A stretch of 64,000 bases of DNA, taken from assembly GCA_046303375.1 (NCBI GenBank), contig JBKCGB010000071.1, positions 5,592-69,591 of the forward strand. The letters run 5' to 3'. The stretch comes from UBA965 sp046303375. GTDB taxonomy: Bacteria > Chloroflexota > Chloroflexia > Chloroflexales > Roseiflexaceae. Shown here piece after piece: positions 32,601-40,809 of the stretch. The notes under the pieces are model-generated. The model saw only the letters and a program-made list of their open reading frames with translations, was not told the DNA's origin and made no database searches. Each line of letters opens with the position of its first letter. The stretch's first letter is position 1. The position numbers were made by a program, and so were the translations under genes.

Positions 32601-35600
32601 CCCGTTTCCACCTGCAGCGGCAGTATCAAGCATCACATCGCTCGATGCGAATGGCTTCACGGTCAAAATTCGTGATTTGGTTTATCAAGTGAATGCAACA
32701 GGTATTATGACAAGTACGACGGCATTAACGGTCACACTGCCGGCACACCTACGCATCGCAGTCGACACGACCGAACCGATTCGGTCGCAACGACGGGCTG
32801 GCACCGTAGTACTGCATACAACTGTGTTGGATGGAAACTACGATGTCGATGGATTTGTGGACGACATTACCAGTAATGCGCCATTTTCATTTGCTGCAAG
32901 CAGTACGCAACGTGGTGCAGTCATCATCGATGAGTTTTCACCGTGGTTTTATCGGATAGGTGGTCTCGTACGGATTGTTGCTGATGCCTCAGCACTTTCG
33001 TTTGATGCAGTCCAAGCATTCAGTCGCACCACGTACACATATAGTTCTGCACAATATACCAATCTCGTCCCAGACAATAATGCGGCATTTACTGGCACAT
33101 TTGGCAGCGGTGGGCGCGATTATGTCTATGATAGTGCGGATACAACGATTACCATGGGTGGCGTTCAAGCTAATTTGCTACGAACGAGTGGAATCAGCTA
33201 TGTGACATCATACCCCGCTGGCATTCAAATCGAAGCACTGGGCGGAGCAGCGTTTAAATTAACTGATAGTGTGATTACAACGGGGATGTTGATAACACCA
33301 ACGGTACGCATGAAGCATATGATTCGGGATAGCGATACCAGTTATGCGAAAGTTATTTCTGGTCGACCAGTCTTTATGCGTGGGCATTATCTCGCCATCG
33401 ACAAGTTGTTTACATATGTGCCAACAAATACGACTCAGCTCATTACCATCGATACTGCAGACACCATGTCGTTTGGCGAGGCGGGCACCATGATAGCACC
33501 TGTTTCGACCTCAGATACAATTCGATGGCCGGGTTTCACGATGGAGCCGATGTCCGACACGGTAGACATGACACTGTATCTGGCACCAGCAACCCCGATT
33601 GGCATGAGTTCGACATACAACACCATCCCAGAGCCAGCAGAATCAGCATGGGAGCAGATTGATCTTGGGTATTCAGATGAATCTGACCTCGATCCTGGTC
33701 TCAACTTTAATGGCGAAAATACGGTGAAGTATGCATGCTACGGTACTGGGGTTTTCAGTGCCAAAATGGATACGTACCTGCGATATGGCGGATTCAGTGA
33801 ACATCTCATCCTGCAGGGTCTAGGCGACACGGTTAAAAACAACATGACTGGATACGATGAATCACTGACGAAGTTTAGTGCTATCTTTGCAGACAATGTC
33901 ATCGTAGACCCGAGTGATGTCGAAAGCGAACTCATACTCCCATACCCGAGTGATGTGACATTACCGCTCAATTCAAACATCTTTGATGGCAATGGTTGCC
34001 CTGTGGGTGGTGAAATTGGAGGTGGGGGTGGTTCCAATTTAAACCACCGGTATTGGAATTTCTCACAACAAGCGTTGACATACGGGTACGCATCCGGTGT
34101 CACTCTTTCTCGCTACGTGACACAATACTTAGTAAGTAATGGCTTGCCTAACAACTCGACCAACGTGGCGTTGGCTCGCACAAAACTTCCAGCTGTGATT
34201 CTGCAAATTGGCGGCAACATGCAACCGCTCGCAGCGCGGAATCAAGCCAACAGTCAAGCGTCCATTGCCGGCATAAGTGAATGGCTCCCAAATGGTGAAT
34301 TCGGCAATGTGACACTGACTGCTCCCGTGGAAATCTTTAACAGTGGCATGCCATTTACATTAAACGACATCATACTCAATCGCTACAGTGATAAGTTCCT
34401 CGAAGCGGGAGACCCATCAACGGCAGGATTTGGTCCAAAAGTCAGCGGTTTGCCAAGCAAACTACTTGATCCTGATACAGGAGAGCTCACGCAAACTTCA
34501 CTGAGTGCCTGTATTAGCGCCACCAGTGAACCACTCGGTTGTGGTTTACAAATCCTCGATGGCAACAATTCGTTGAAGTATTTTGGTGAACCAGAAACAT
34601 GTGGTCCTTCATCTGGTGTTACCTGTGTCAGTCCAGCAGGGACAACGATGCTCCCACGCGACTTCTTGCAGTCGCGCTCAGGAGGAAGCAACACACCGAC
34701 AGGTGATGGATCAATCGGAAGTGCGGGTGACGGTAGTGACGAAGGCGATACGTTGTGGAACCCGGTACTCGTCCAGTTCATGTGGGATCTCGGTGGTGCA
34801 GCTCTCGATATTCCTATCCCGCTCGTCTTTATTGCCAACAAATCAGGTGGAGTCTTTGCTGGCATGTTCAAAAAGCAGTCACTTCTACCTGGCACTGCCG
34901 AAGTCTTTCAGACGGACATTTCAGTAGTAGTGAATGGACGCCTGAGCGCGAGTGTCTTTACTACAGACATTGGAATTTTCTTTGGGTATGCGGCCAGCCA
35001 AGCATCCTTGCGCGCCCTCGCCACACATCGCCCCAACAATGACAACAGTGGCTTTGAAGCACATGAACCGTTTAGTGTCGTCAAAGATGATGTCAAAAAA
35101 TGGTCAAAAGCGTTCGGCTACGGTAATTATGACAACTCCAACGACAACGACGACCCGGTAGATATGCTGGAAGATATGTGGACTGGACACACTGTCAACA
35201 GCACAACATATACATGGGCAAACGTCCAAGATGGTAACCCGAGCAAGTCGTCGTTGCACGACTATCAAAACGTATTCAAGTTTCTCGAGCCAAAGTTGAA
35301 AGCGAGTCTGGCCACAGAATCATACAACGATGCCACACAAGGGATTACACCGCTCAAACAAGGCACAGTACTGGCGAATGCATGTACAACCATGAAAAAT
35401 GGACACGGTGCGGCCCAATTCCAGCTGGTCGGTACTGATTTCTATGTCAAAGAAATTGCATTCGGCACGTATATTGATATCAAGAATACGGCATCGAGTA
35501 GCAGTTGTGACACTGGTGGAGACTCGCTGCTCACCATTGATCGCGTCTCCGTGTATATTACCGGGGATGGTGAAATTACTATTCTTGGGAATCATGTGAA

Positions 35601-36360
35601 AACCGAAATTCTCGAACGCAACGTCGAGTTTGACGTGCAGCTCGTGATTGGCACAAGCGCTGGTAATCAACGCATCGAAGGTGGTCTAAAACTCTACGCA
35701 TTAAAGGTGGCATCCGTTGATTTCACCAACATTGGTGTGGTGTTTGGCGTGGGTCAATACAACAGTCAACGCATCGGCTACTTCGGGTTTGGTGGCACTG
35801 GTAAATTCAAAGGGTACAGCGTCTCTGCATCATTTGTCTTTGGTATGTTGTCACCTAGTTCCGCGGTCCTACGTGCTCAGTACGGTTCACTCATGACAAA
35901 GCTTGCCGCCGACAAAGGGAGCGCAAGTGTCTTTAGTGGCGTCTACATCAGTGTCGGCATCGAAGTACCCATCTACACCGATGGCTGCATGCGCGAAGTC
36001 AAAGCCAATGGTGAATTACGTGGCTGGTACTTCAAACAAATATCGCCGCCATCGGGCACGCCAATATCGTGGGGCGGTTATATTAGCGCAGGTGTGTATG
36101 GCGAGGCAGCGTGTTTGGTCAGCGCCCGTGGTCAACTTTCACTCGAACTGTACGAAACTACGGGTATCTTGCATTTTGACGGGCAAGCATGGCTAGCTGG
36201 TGGTGTCGGCGACTGTGAGCCGAACACGTGGAATAGTTGGGGTGGTCGGTGGTGGGGCGATTCCTGGTGTGCCCAAGCCGGCGCCATGGTACAGGTCAAC
36301 TATGCAGAAAACAGTGGCTGGGATGTTGACTATGATCTTGCCGTGGAATCAGTATGGTAA
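29617..36360 (+). CDS. Giant secreted protein with fibronectin type III-like repeats
   Basis: The 2247-residue protein starts with a signal peptide (hydrophobic ISLIIATLVALFPL, then a cleavage-like ETTAAH). The ATG at 29617 has GGGAGCGAG upstream. Residues about 60-650 contain several FN3-like units: VVLNWSSAPNGISTYKIYRR, YLIWDKG...YNVYRRLPTG, VRLTWSYADA and YWYRIQVRDNAGNWSAAS, spaced by PP-rich linkers such as DLTPPTDV and DRLPPAKP. The middle is beta-rich, Thr/Ser-rich and not recognised. A GGEIGGGGGSN linker lies near residue 1468, then a long unrecognised C-terminal region with paired cysteines. No LPxTG, S-layer or membrane anchor is seen. It is probably an adhesin or matrix protein, by inference only. 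Confidence 0.85.
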   Translation: MSVQGTRLRAVALHISLIIATLVALFPLPETTAAHVLTPKRILTPKKTTATYATPANESDYYVVFGQSKTTTSRTVVLNWSSAPNGISTYKIYRRTVPGVADTLVGTTGIVQSSSDLSTMLGTDVQSRLSVALNTTGLMTDTLSISQLYDTFLNLNQVSTPAETITKTVIAAQRYPELANALGLGFTDTMSTNLTSVLRYTVKEAVIISDVLTEITVGSVTISPDGRTTTIPTPSNLREAGVYDGPGDLGIINSRRIITAAERYDAQIMQSEINNDGKVYLIWDKGRTLAVNRMVRGYNVYRRLPTGVIASWTKLNTNPVTMTASQPYAPSRFTQADGRTYASFYDDPYFFIDDSSGFSSTYRSWSYRVCAVDLAGTEGACSASVTAVKRDLTPPTDVTNLTAASVYPAPGSRVPSSVRLTWSYADAAQLMPSNGGDLPKFFITRAITTGIRLNNWTVVASNIASTSAVTATYVFTDTPPINTMYWYRIQVRDNAGNWSAASTPVKGAVYDRLPPAKPVLASPQMKRPCYDKLPPRLRVTSDVKQVVLSRRLSQAGEWRIVRRLRPNTARGNPLGVDIVDKYVTPLPNTPVYYKIEYFDAYGNVSEPAVLCVRGNSPNDLVPPRFRVNIGNNENGAMRTVTVDFGGTTDIFSRTVVIARPTSTNPVAVTNNVVPGNASTYSFQIDVGESLRVGAVASALTATTTLSTTLNSRWLRNVNNFLNLNANPAATTFLDTPRNMTNLGTLSVMRSSRNNESCTETSTSPMKVCATISNTGYLKNEKPPMVALFRRIVPSVIGTQAANSVPWIQVTPITEWTLKGRMYIVEDTTVFDPSRSYEYMAVAHSSTSYEVIGYFGATTLIGLKPTSTVVDIGMPATISTVPNALPARCIVSGMLATAEYLEINESNLSALPPYFADENGDVSNTFSLGNNFTFTADKIIRAKTSTCAIVDPATTNKELYLVGTVSAGSRIVNSNVAVYRAALSAPGVFESTSFVVPFPPAAAVSSITSLDANGFTVKIRDLVYQVNATGIMTSTTALTVTLPAHLRIAVDTTEPIRSQRRAGTVVLHTTVLDGNYDVDGFVDDITSNAPFSFAASSTQRGAVIIDEFSPWFYRIGGLVRIVADASALSFDAVQAFSRTTYTYSSAQYTNLVPDNNAAFTGTFGSGGRDYVYDSADTTITMGGVQANLLRTSGISYVTSYPAGIQIEALGGAAFKLTDSVITTGMLITPTVRMKHMIRDSDTSYAKVISGRPVFMRGHYLAIDKLFTYVPTNTTQLITIDTADTMSFGEAGTMIAPVSTSDTIRWPGFTMEPMSDTVDMTLYLAPATPIGMSSTYNTIPEPAESAWEQIDLGYSDESDLDPGLNFNGENTVKYACYGTGVFSAKMDTYLRYGGFSEHLILQGLGDTVKNNMTGYDESLTKFSAIFADNVIVDPSDVESELILPYPSDVTLPLNSNIFDGNGCPVGGEIGGGGGSNLNHRYWNFSQQALTYGYASGVTLSRYVTQYLVSNGLPNNSTNVALARTKLPAVILQIGGNMQPLAARNQANSQASIAGISEWLPNGEFGNVTLTAPVEIFNSGMPFTLNDIILNRYSDKFLEAGDPSTAGFGPKVSGLPSKLLDPDTGELTQTSLSACISATSEPLGCGLQILDGNNSLKYFGEPETCGPSSGVTCVSPAGTTMLPRDFLQSRSGGSNTPTGDGSIGSAGDGSDEGDTLWNPVLVQFMWDLGGAALDIPIPLVFIANKSGGVFAGMFKKQSLLPGTAEVFQTDISVVVNGRLSASVFTTDIGIFFGYAASQASLRALATHRPNNDNSGFEAHEPFSVVKDDVKKWSKAFGYGNYDNSNDNDDPVDMLEDMWTGHTVNSTTYTWANVQDGNPSKSSLHDYQNVFKFLEPKLKASLATESYNDATQGITPLKQGTVLANACTTMKNGHGAAQFQLVGTDFYVKEIAFGTYIDIKNTASSSSCDTGGDSLLTIDRVSVYITGDGEITILGNHVKTEILERNVEFDVQLVIGTSAGNQRIEGGLKLYALKVASVDFTNIGVVFGVGQYNSQRIGYFGFGGTGKFKGYSVSASFVFGMLSPSSAVLRAQYGSLMTKLAADKGSASVFSGVYISVGIEVPIYTDGCMREVKANGELRGWYFKQISPPSGTPISWGGYISAGVYGEAACLVSARGQLSLELYETTGILHFDGQAWLAGGVGDCEPNTWNSWGGRWWGDSWCAQAGAMVQVNYAENSGWDVDYDLAVESVW

Positions 36361-36364
36361 CCGC

Positions 36365-36394
36365 TTGACAAAGCGTATTCTGGCATGATACGCT
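36365..36394 (+). promoter_or_regulatory. Promoter ahead of the rsgA leader
   Basis: A perfect TTGACA (36365-36370) is followed after 18 bases by TACGCT (36389-36394), which carries the extended TG element two bases upstream (36386-36387). It begins 5 bases after the giant gene's stop and points at the leader ORF and tandem terminators. Confidence 0.55.
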
Positions 36395-36432
36395 TATGGC
36401 GAGTTCATGCAAGCGATGAAAGGAGCCGAATG

Positions 36433-36483
36433 ATGAATACAAGTGCACTGAGTTCGGTCAACCTGAATCGCCTGCCCCGTTAG
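36433..36483 (+). CDS. Candidate 16-codon leader peptide upstream of rsgA
   Basis: ATG at 36433 follows AAAGGAG (36419-36425) by 7 bases and encodes MNTSALSSVNLNRLPR before TAG; an ATG directly before it (36430) would add one Met. A nine-codon frame (36407-36433, MQAMKGAE) ends on this start region. The leader is placed after a promoter and before two terminators, the layout of translation-controlled attenuators. GCCTGC near its end (36470-36475) can pair with GCAGGC of the first terminator stem. Expression is inferred, not shown. Confidence 0.5.
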   Translation: MNTSALSSVNLNRLPR

Positions 36484-36504
36484 TACGCGATATTTCGCAT
36501 TCCG

Positions 36505-36537
36505 ACGACCGCAGGCTGTGCCTGCGGTCGTTTTGTT
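36505..36537 (+). terminator. Rho-independent terminator 1 before rsgA
   Basis: ACGACCGCAGGC (36505-36516) pairs perfectly with GCCTGCGGTCGT (36520-36531) around a TGT loop, giving a 12-bp GC-rich stem, followed by TTTGTT. It is one of the strongest stems in the window. Confidence 0.88.
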
Positions 36538-36538
36538 G

Positions 36539-36567
36539 CCGCTGCACCTGATGTGTAGCGGTTTTTT
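36539..36567 (+). terminator. Rho-independent terminator 2 before rsgA
   Basis: CCGCTGCAC (36539-36547) pairs with GTGTAGCGG (36553-36561), nine pairs with one G-U, loop CTGAT, followed by six T (36562-36567). It ends only 14 bases before the rsgA ATG and directly follows terminator 1. Confidence 0.82.
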
Positions 36568-36581
36568 GTACAAAGAAAGTC

Positions 36582-37490
36582 ATGCAAATCATGCTCGAAG
36601 GTCGCATATTACGTGCCCAAAGTGGATTCTACTGGGTCGAAACAACGCGTGGCGTGCTCGAGTGCCGCCTGCGTGGTCGTCTCAAAAAAGTCGCACTCAA
36701 CAGCGACATCGCCGTCATCGGCGACATGGTACGCGTCGATGAAGTGAGTCCCGGGTATGGTGCGGTCGAAGAAGTCTTCCCGCGCGAAACACGCCTATCA
36801 CGGGTGGCCGCCTTTTCAGGTGGTCACCGCGAAGATATTATCGTCGCCAACGTTGATATGGCACTCATCGTGGTTGCCCTCGCCCAACCCGAATTCCACC
36901 CACGCATGCTGGATCGCTACCTGGTCATCTGCGAAAACAATGACATCGAAGCGCGCATCATCGCTAGCAAAGCAGACCTTGTAAGTGCCGAAACCGCAAA
37001 TGCTGCGCTCAAACCGTACCGAGATATCGGCTATGTGACCTGTGCAGCCAGTGTACACACGGGTCAAGGTATCACTGAAATTCAATCGTGGCTGACAGGA
37101 AAAGTGAGCGTCGTGACAGGCAAATCAGGCGTGGGCAAATCTTCGCTCCTCAACGCCATTAATCCACAACTTGCACTTGCAGTCGGGGATGTCTCAGGTG
37201 CAGTCAACAAGGGACGTCACACAACCACAGTAGCGCAACTCATTCCGCTTGGCAACGGCGGCTATGTGGCCGATACACCGGGAATTCGTGAAATTGGCTT
37301 GTGGAAAGTGTCTGAAGCAGCGCTTGCCTATGGCTTCAAGGAATTCCAAGACCACATTGACAATTGCCGCTTTTCGGATTGCACACATCGCCACGAACCT
37401 GATTGTGCGGTACTACACGCACTTCACGATGGCACCATTTCGCAAGCACGATATGACAGCTATGTCCGGTTACTCGCTGGTGAGGAATAG
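36582..37490 (+). CDS. rsgA: Ribosome small-subunit biogenesis GTPase
   Basis: RsgA (YjeQ) is a circularly permuted GTPase that checks late 30S subunit assembly. The 302-residue protein has the permuted order: G4 SKADL (about residue 128), then G1 GKSGVGKSS (about 180), and G3 DTPGIRE. An N-terminal OB-fold-like region comes first, and the C-terminal zinc knuckle CRFSDCTHRHEPDC last. All motifs are intact. ATG at 36582 or 36591 is possible; AAAGAAAG is only a weak ribosome site. Two tandem terminators sit just upstream with no room for a promoter between, so expression must come through them. Confidence 0.95.
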   Translation: MQIMLEGRILRAQSGFYWVETTRGVLECRLRGRLKKVALNSDIAVIGDMVRVDEVSPGYGAVEEVFPRETRLSRVAAFSGGHREDIIVANVDMALIVVALAQPEFHPRMLDRYLVICENNDIEARIIASKADLVSAETANAALKPYRDIGYVTCAASVHTGQGITEIQSWLTGKVSVVTGKSGVGKSSLLNAINPQLALAVGDVSGAVNKGRHTTTVAQLIPLGNGGYVADTPGIREIGLWKVSEAALAYGFKEFQDHIDNCRFSDCTHRHEPDCAVLHALHDGTISQARYDSYVRLLAGEE

Positions 37491-37499
37491 GAGCAGACG

Positions 37500-38081
37500 A
37501 TGACGAACCGTCCAGAAATTATCCCTGGAGAACGTGTATTTTTGAGCCATTTGACCCGTGACGATGTGCCAGAATTCAGCCGGTGGTTTGCCAACCTTGA
37601 AACCACACAGCTGCTCGGATGGCCTGGCCGCATTTTTTTGCCCGAACAAGAACAAGAATGGTATGATAATTATGTTAAGTTTAATGAGCGTGAGCGAACA
37701 TATGCCATCATCGCGCGTGATCAGCAACAACTCATCGGCAATGTCAGTTTGACGGGAATCTCACACATCAACAACCGTGCTGAACTCGGTGTAGTACTCA
37801 GTCCCGATGCGACAGGGCGTGGGTATGGACGTGAAGCGATTCGCCTCATGTGTGATTATGGCTTTACGTTCCTCAATTTACACGTCATCTACTTGTGGTA
37901 TGTCAGCTACAACGTACGCGCACGCAAAAGTTATGATGCAGTAGGATTCCGTGAAACTGGGCGCATCCCTGGTGCGCGGTTGCTGAACGGCACGCGCTAC
38001 GATGACGTGTTGATGGCTGTAACACGCACAGAATTCGGTGATTCTCAATTCCATCTCAAATTTGGTATCTTACCGATATAG
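37500..38081 (+). CDS. GNAT acetyltransferase, RimJ/RimL type
   Basis: The 193-residue protein has the acetyl-CoA fold: GERVFLSHLTRDDVPEFSRW at the start, then the acceptor loop, and the pyrophosphate-binding ATGRGYGREAIRLM (Q/R-x-x-G-x-G/A), followed by NVRARKSYDAVGFRETG. RimJ/RimL relatives acetylate N-termini of ribosomal proteins or amino groups of antibiotics or polyamines. GAATAGGAG precedes the ATG, and it begins 9 bases after rsgA, so they share a transcript. A ribosome-linked target is a fair guess given that neighbour. Confidence 0.92.
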   Translation: MTNRPEIIPGERVFLSHLTRDDVPEFSRWFANLETTQLLGWPGRIFLPEQEQEWYDNYVKFNERERTYAIIARDQQQLIGNVSLTGISHINNRAELGVVLSPDATGRGYGREAIRLMCDYGFTFLNLHVIYLWYVSYNVRARKSYDAVGFRETGRIPGARLLNGTRYDDVLMAVTRTEFGDSQFHLKFGILPI

Positions 38082-38088
38082 GGAGTTT

Positions 38089-39438
38089 ATGAGCATACAC
38101 ACGGCACTTCAGGACGCATCATATACGCATCTGCTCCCTGACGGCAGCACTGTACGCTGGGCACAACCCGACGATGTAGGCGGTTATATCGACCTATGCG
38201 CAACTGTCTTCAAAGAATCAGCAGAGAGCGAATACAATCGCTATGTGGCCAAATTCTGTCGTGACATTACGAGCAACTATCACCCACACAGCTCAGCCAA
38301 CGAGCTCGCAGTAGTGGTGAATCCTGCTGGTACAGTGGTCGCAGGCACGACACTGATGCGGGTTCCAATGAACTACGCGGGGATAGATATCTCCTTGGGC
38401 AAACCAGAAGTCGTCGCCACACACCCCGACTATCGAAATCGTGGCTACATCAAGCACATCTTTGCGTTACTCCACGCCCGTAGCCACGCCCGTGGGGACT
38501 TGTTGCAAGGCATCACCGGTGTGCCCTACATCTACGAACGCCTCGGCTACCACTATGCCATTGATTATGAGCAACGCACCACAGTCCATCTCACCGGTGA
38601 TGCCGGATCAGCATCTCAAGTTGTCACGATGCGGCGTGCCCGCAACGATGAATATGCAACATTTGCTGCACTCTTTGATGCTGAGCGCACTGCACGCCAG
38701 CAGCTGATTACCACACCACTGAGTGAGGCGTACTTTCACTACCTGCTCAACGACAATACATCAATTCATGCCTGGCAGCCGGTATTTATTTGCCATGCAG
38801 AGACTCAAGACATTATCGGGTTCATGTTGCTCTACAAAGCCAAAGTAGATAACAAATTTGTCATCTACGGGCTGGGACTGAAGCCAGGATACCCACTGGC
38901 ACAGTACTTGCCGGCATTACTCAGCGCCAGTGCACAGTATCGCCAACTTGTGACCTTGCGCCACACACAAGACGAGACGGTCAACGGGATTGTATTTGAT
39001 CTCGATGCCACACATCCCGCGCATCATATCCTCACAACAATAGCAAGTACGACATACGATCATGGCTATTCGTGGTATATCCGCGTGCCAGATATTCATG
39101 CACTGTTGCACAACATCAAGCCGGTGCTGACACAGCGTATCGCACACAGCGAGTTTCACGGATTAACGCACCGCCTCGAACTATCGCTCTATGATGCAAC
39201 ACTGTCGTTTGACTGGCAGCACGGTCAACTGCGCGAGATTACACACAACCGGCACGCTCCCAGCGCTACTGCAACCAATCGCTATACCTATCCCCTCTTA
39301 CTCAAGCAGGTGTTTGGACGCAATACATATGCAGAAATGCGCATGTGGCATCATGAGCTTGCTCGGAATGCATTTGATGGCACACTCCTTGATACGATGT
39401 TTCCCAAGCAGGTGTCTTGGTTTATGTTTCAGGATTAA
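38089..39438 (+). CDS. Eis-like GNAT acetyltransferase, tandem copy 1
   Basis: The 449-residue protein has an N-terminal GNAT domain with VVATHPDYRNRGYIKHIFALLHARS (acetyl-CoA loop R-N-R-G-Y) and GDLLQGITGVPYIYERLGY. A second GNAT-like part follows, then a C-terminal SCP2-like domain ending FPKQVSWFMF. This is the layout of Eis and related N-acetyltransferases that modify aminoglycosides or protein lysines, usually as hexamers. GGGAG lies 3 bases before the ATG, and the frame is open another 17 codons upstream. It follows the GNAT gene by 7 bases. The target is unknown. Confidence 0.87.
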   Translation: MSIHTALQDASYTHLLPDGSTVRWAQPDDVGGYIDLCATVFKESAESEYNRYVAKFCRDITSNYHPHSSANELAVVVNPAGTVVAGTTLMRVPMNYAGIDISLGKPEVVATHPDYRNRGYIKHIFALLHARSHARGDLLQGITGVPYIYERLGYHYAIDYEQRTTVHLTGDAGSASQVVTMRRARNDEYATFAALFDAERTARQQLITTPLSEAYFHYLLNDNTSIHAWQPVFICHAETQDIIGFMLLYKAKVDNKFVIYGLGLKPGYPLAQYLPALLSASAQYRQLVTLRHTQDETVNGIVFDLDATHPAHHILTTIASTTYDHGYSWYIRVPDIHALLHNIKPVLTQRIAHSEFHGLTHRLELSLYDATLSFDWQHGQLREITHNRHAPSATATNRYTYPLLLKQVFGRNTYAEMRMWHHELARNAFDGTLLDTMFPKQVSWFMFQD

Positions 39439-39448
39439 GTGAACACCC

Positions 39449-40792
39449 ATGCAACACACTCATCACACATATACACGCACACTTGCTGACGGCTCACTCC
39501 TACGATGGGGCACTAGCGCCGATGCTGATGCTTATGCGCAACTAGCTGAATCGTCATTCGTTTTGCCCCAATTCTCCATCAGCAACCCGAATGTCGGTCC
39601 GTACGCACGTGATATGTGCAGTGGTCATCACCCCTTGTGCACCCCCGCTGATATTGCGGTCGTATGTTCACCCAACGGCGAAATGCTGGCAGCAGCCGCC
39701 TTGTTGACGCAACCGCTCCAGTATGCAGGAATAGATATCTCGGTGGGGCGACCAGAGCTGGTATGTAGTAGTCCGCAAGTACGGCAACGTGGATACATCC
39801 GTGAAATCATGCAGCTGCTACATCACAAAAGTAGTGCACGTGGTGATCTGATGCAGGCTATCACGGGAATCCCCAATTACTACCATCAGTTTGGTTATGT
39901 GTGGAGTGTGGATTATAACGCTTTTCGCACGGTGCGGCTCGCCGACATCCCAACAACGCACGAGACTGAACTAATAGTACGCAAGGCAACACTCGCCGAG
40001 TATGCAGTGTTTGCAGCGCTCTACGACCACGAACGCACCCAACGCACCAGCATGGTGAGTACACCCTATTCGGCTGCCATGTTTCAGCATGCACTCACCA
40101 CATCGTGTTCGCGTGAACAACATGTACCCCATGTTGTGTGTAAGGTTACGGGTGAAATCATTGGCTTTGTGACGATGTTGGCGTATAGCGACGAAGATGG
40201 TGGCGTGTGTATCACTGGGTTAGGGTTTGCACCTACACAATCCCCGCATCAGTATTTCATCGCAACACTTATTGCACTCAAAACATATGTATCCACTCTA
40301 CCGAAAGCACACGTAACATTCCCAGAGACGAGCAAACTCTATATACAGGTGGATGCACAACCGGCATGGGAAGCGTTATTTCACACCTTTCGCATACACA
40401 CGACAACAGAAGCTCCGTATACATGGTACATTCGTGTGCCAGAATTCGCCGCCTTCCTATGGCACATCCGCAGTGCGCTTGAGGCACGCATGGCAGCGAG
40501 TGCATTTCGTGGCTATACAGGCGCACTCATTATTTGGTTTTATGGGACGGGGGTAGAAATGACATGGCGGGACGGTACTCTGCAATCGGTGACGCCGTGG
40601 CGCGCACCTGCCTACGGGGAGCCGTTCCATGCCACGTACCCACCAGGGATTTTCGCACAACAGGTATTTGGTTGGCGTTCTTTCCGTGAATTACACACCT
40701 GGCGCAAAGATGTCTGGGCACAGGCTGAATGTATTCCCATGCTCGAAACACTGTTTCCAACCCAGTCATCGTGGTTTCTGTGGTCGAATTAA
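39449..40792 (+). CDS. Eis-like GNAT acetyltransferase, tandem copy 2
   Basis: This 447-residue paralogue of the previous gene shares DGSLLRWGTSADADAYA at the start, YAGIDISVGRPELVCSSPQVRQRGYI for the acetyl-CoA loop, GDLMQAITGIPNYYHQFGY, and the end FPTQSSWFLW. The loop Arg-x-Arg-Gly is changed to RQRGYI but keeps the key glycine. It lies 10 bases after copy 1 with no strong ribosome site of its own, so it likely depends on coupled translation. The three copies are alignable end to end but clearly diverged, which indicates an old duplication. Confidence 0.87.
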   Translation: MQHTHHTYTRTLADGSLLRWGTSADADAYAQLAESSFVLPQFSISNPNVGPYARDMCSGHHPLCTPADIAVVCSPNGEMLAAAALLTQPLQYAGIDISVGRPELVCSSPQVRQRGYIREIMQLLHHKSSARGDLMQAITGIPNYYHQFGYVWSVDYNAFRTVRLADIPTTHETELIVRKATLAEYAVFAALYDHERTQRTSMVSTPYSAAMFQHALTTSCSREQHVPHVVCKVTGEIIGFVTMLAYSDEDGGVCITGLGFAPTQSPHQYFIATLIALKTYVSTLPKAHVTFPETSKLYIQVDAQPAWEALFHTFRIHTTTEAPYTWYIRVPEFAAFLWHIRSALEARMAASAFRGYTGALIIWFYGTGVEMTWRDGTLQSVTPWRAPAYGEPFHATYPPGIFAQQVFGWRSFRELHTWRKDVWAQAECIPMLETLFPTQSSWFLWSN

Positions 40793-40809
40793 TCAGACAA
40801 AGGCACATC

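Noticed and set aside
36365..36483. Small RNA gene ending at the first terminator rather than a leader
   Set aside because: Possible, but the well-placed AAAGGAG and open frame, the second terminator and the position just before rsgA favour an attenuator. Kept as the alternative reading.
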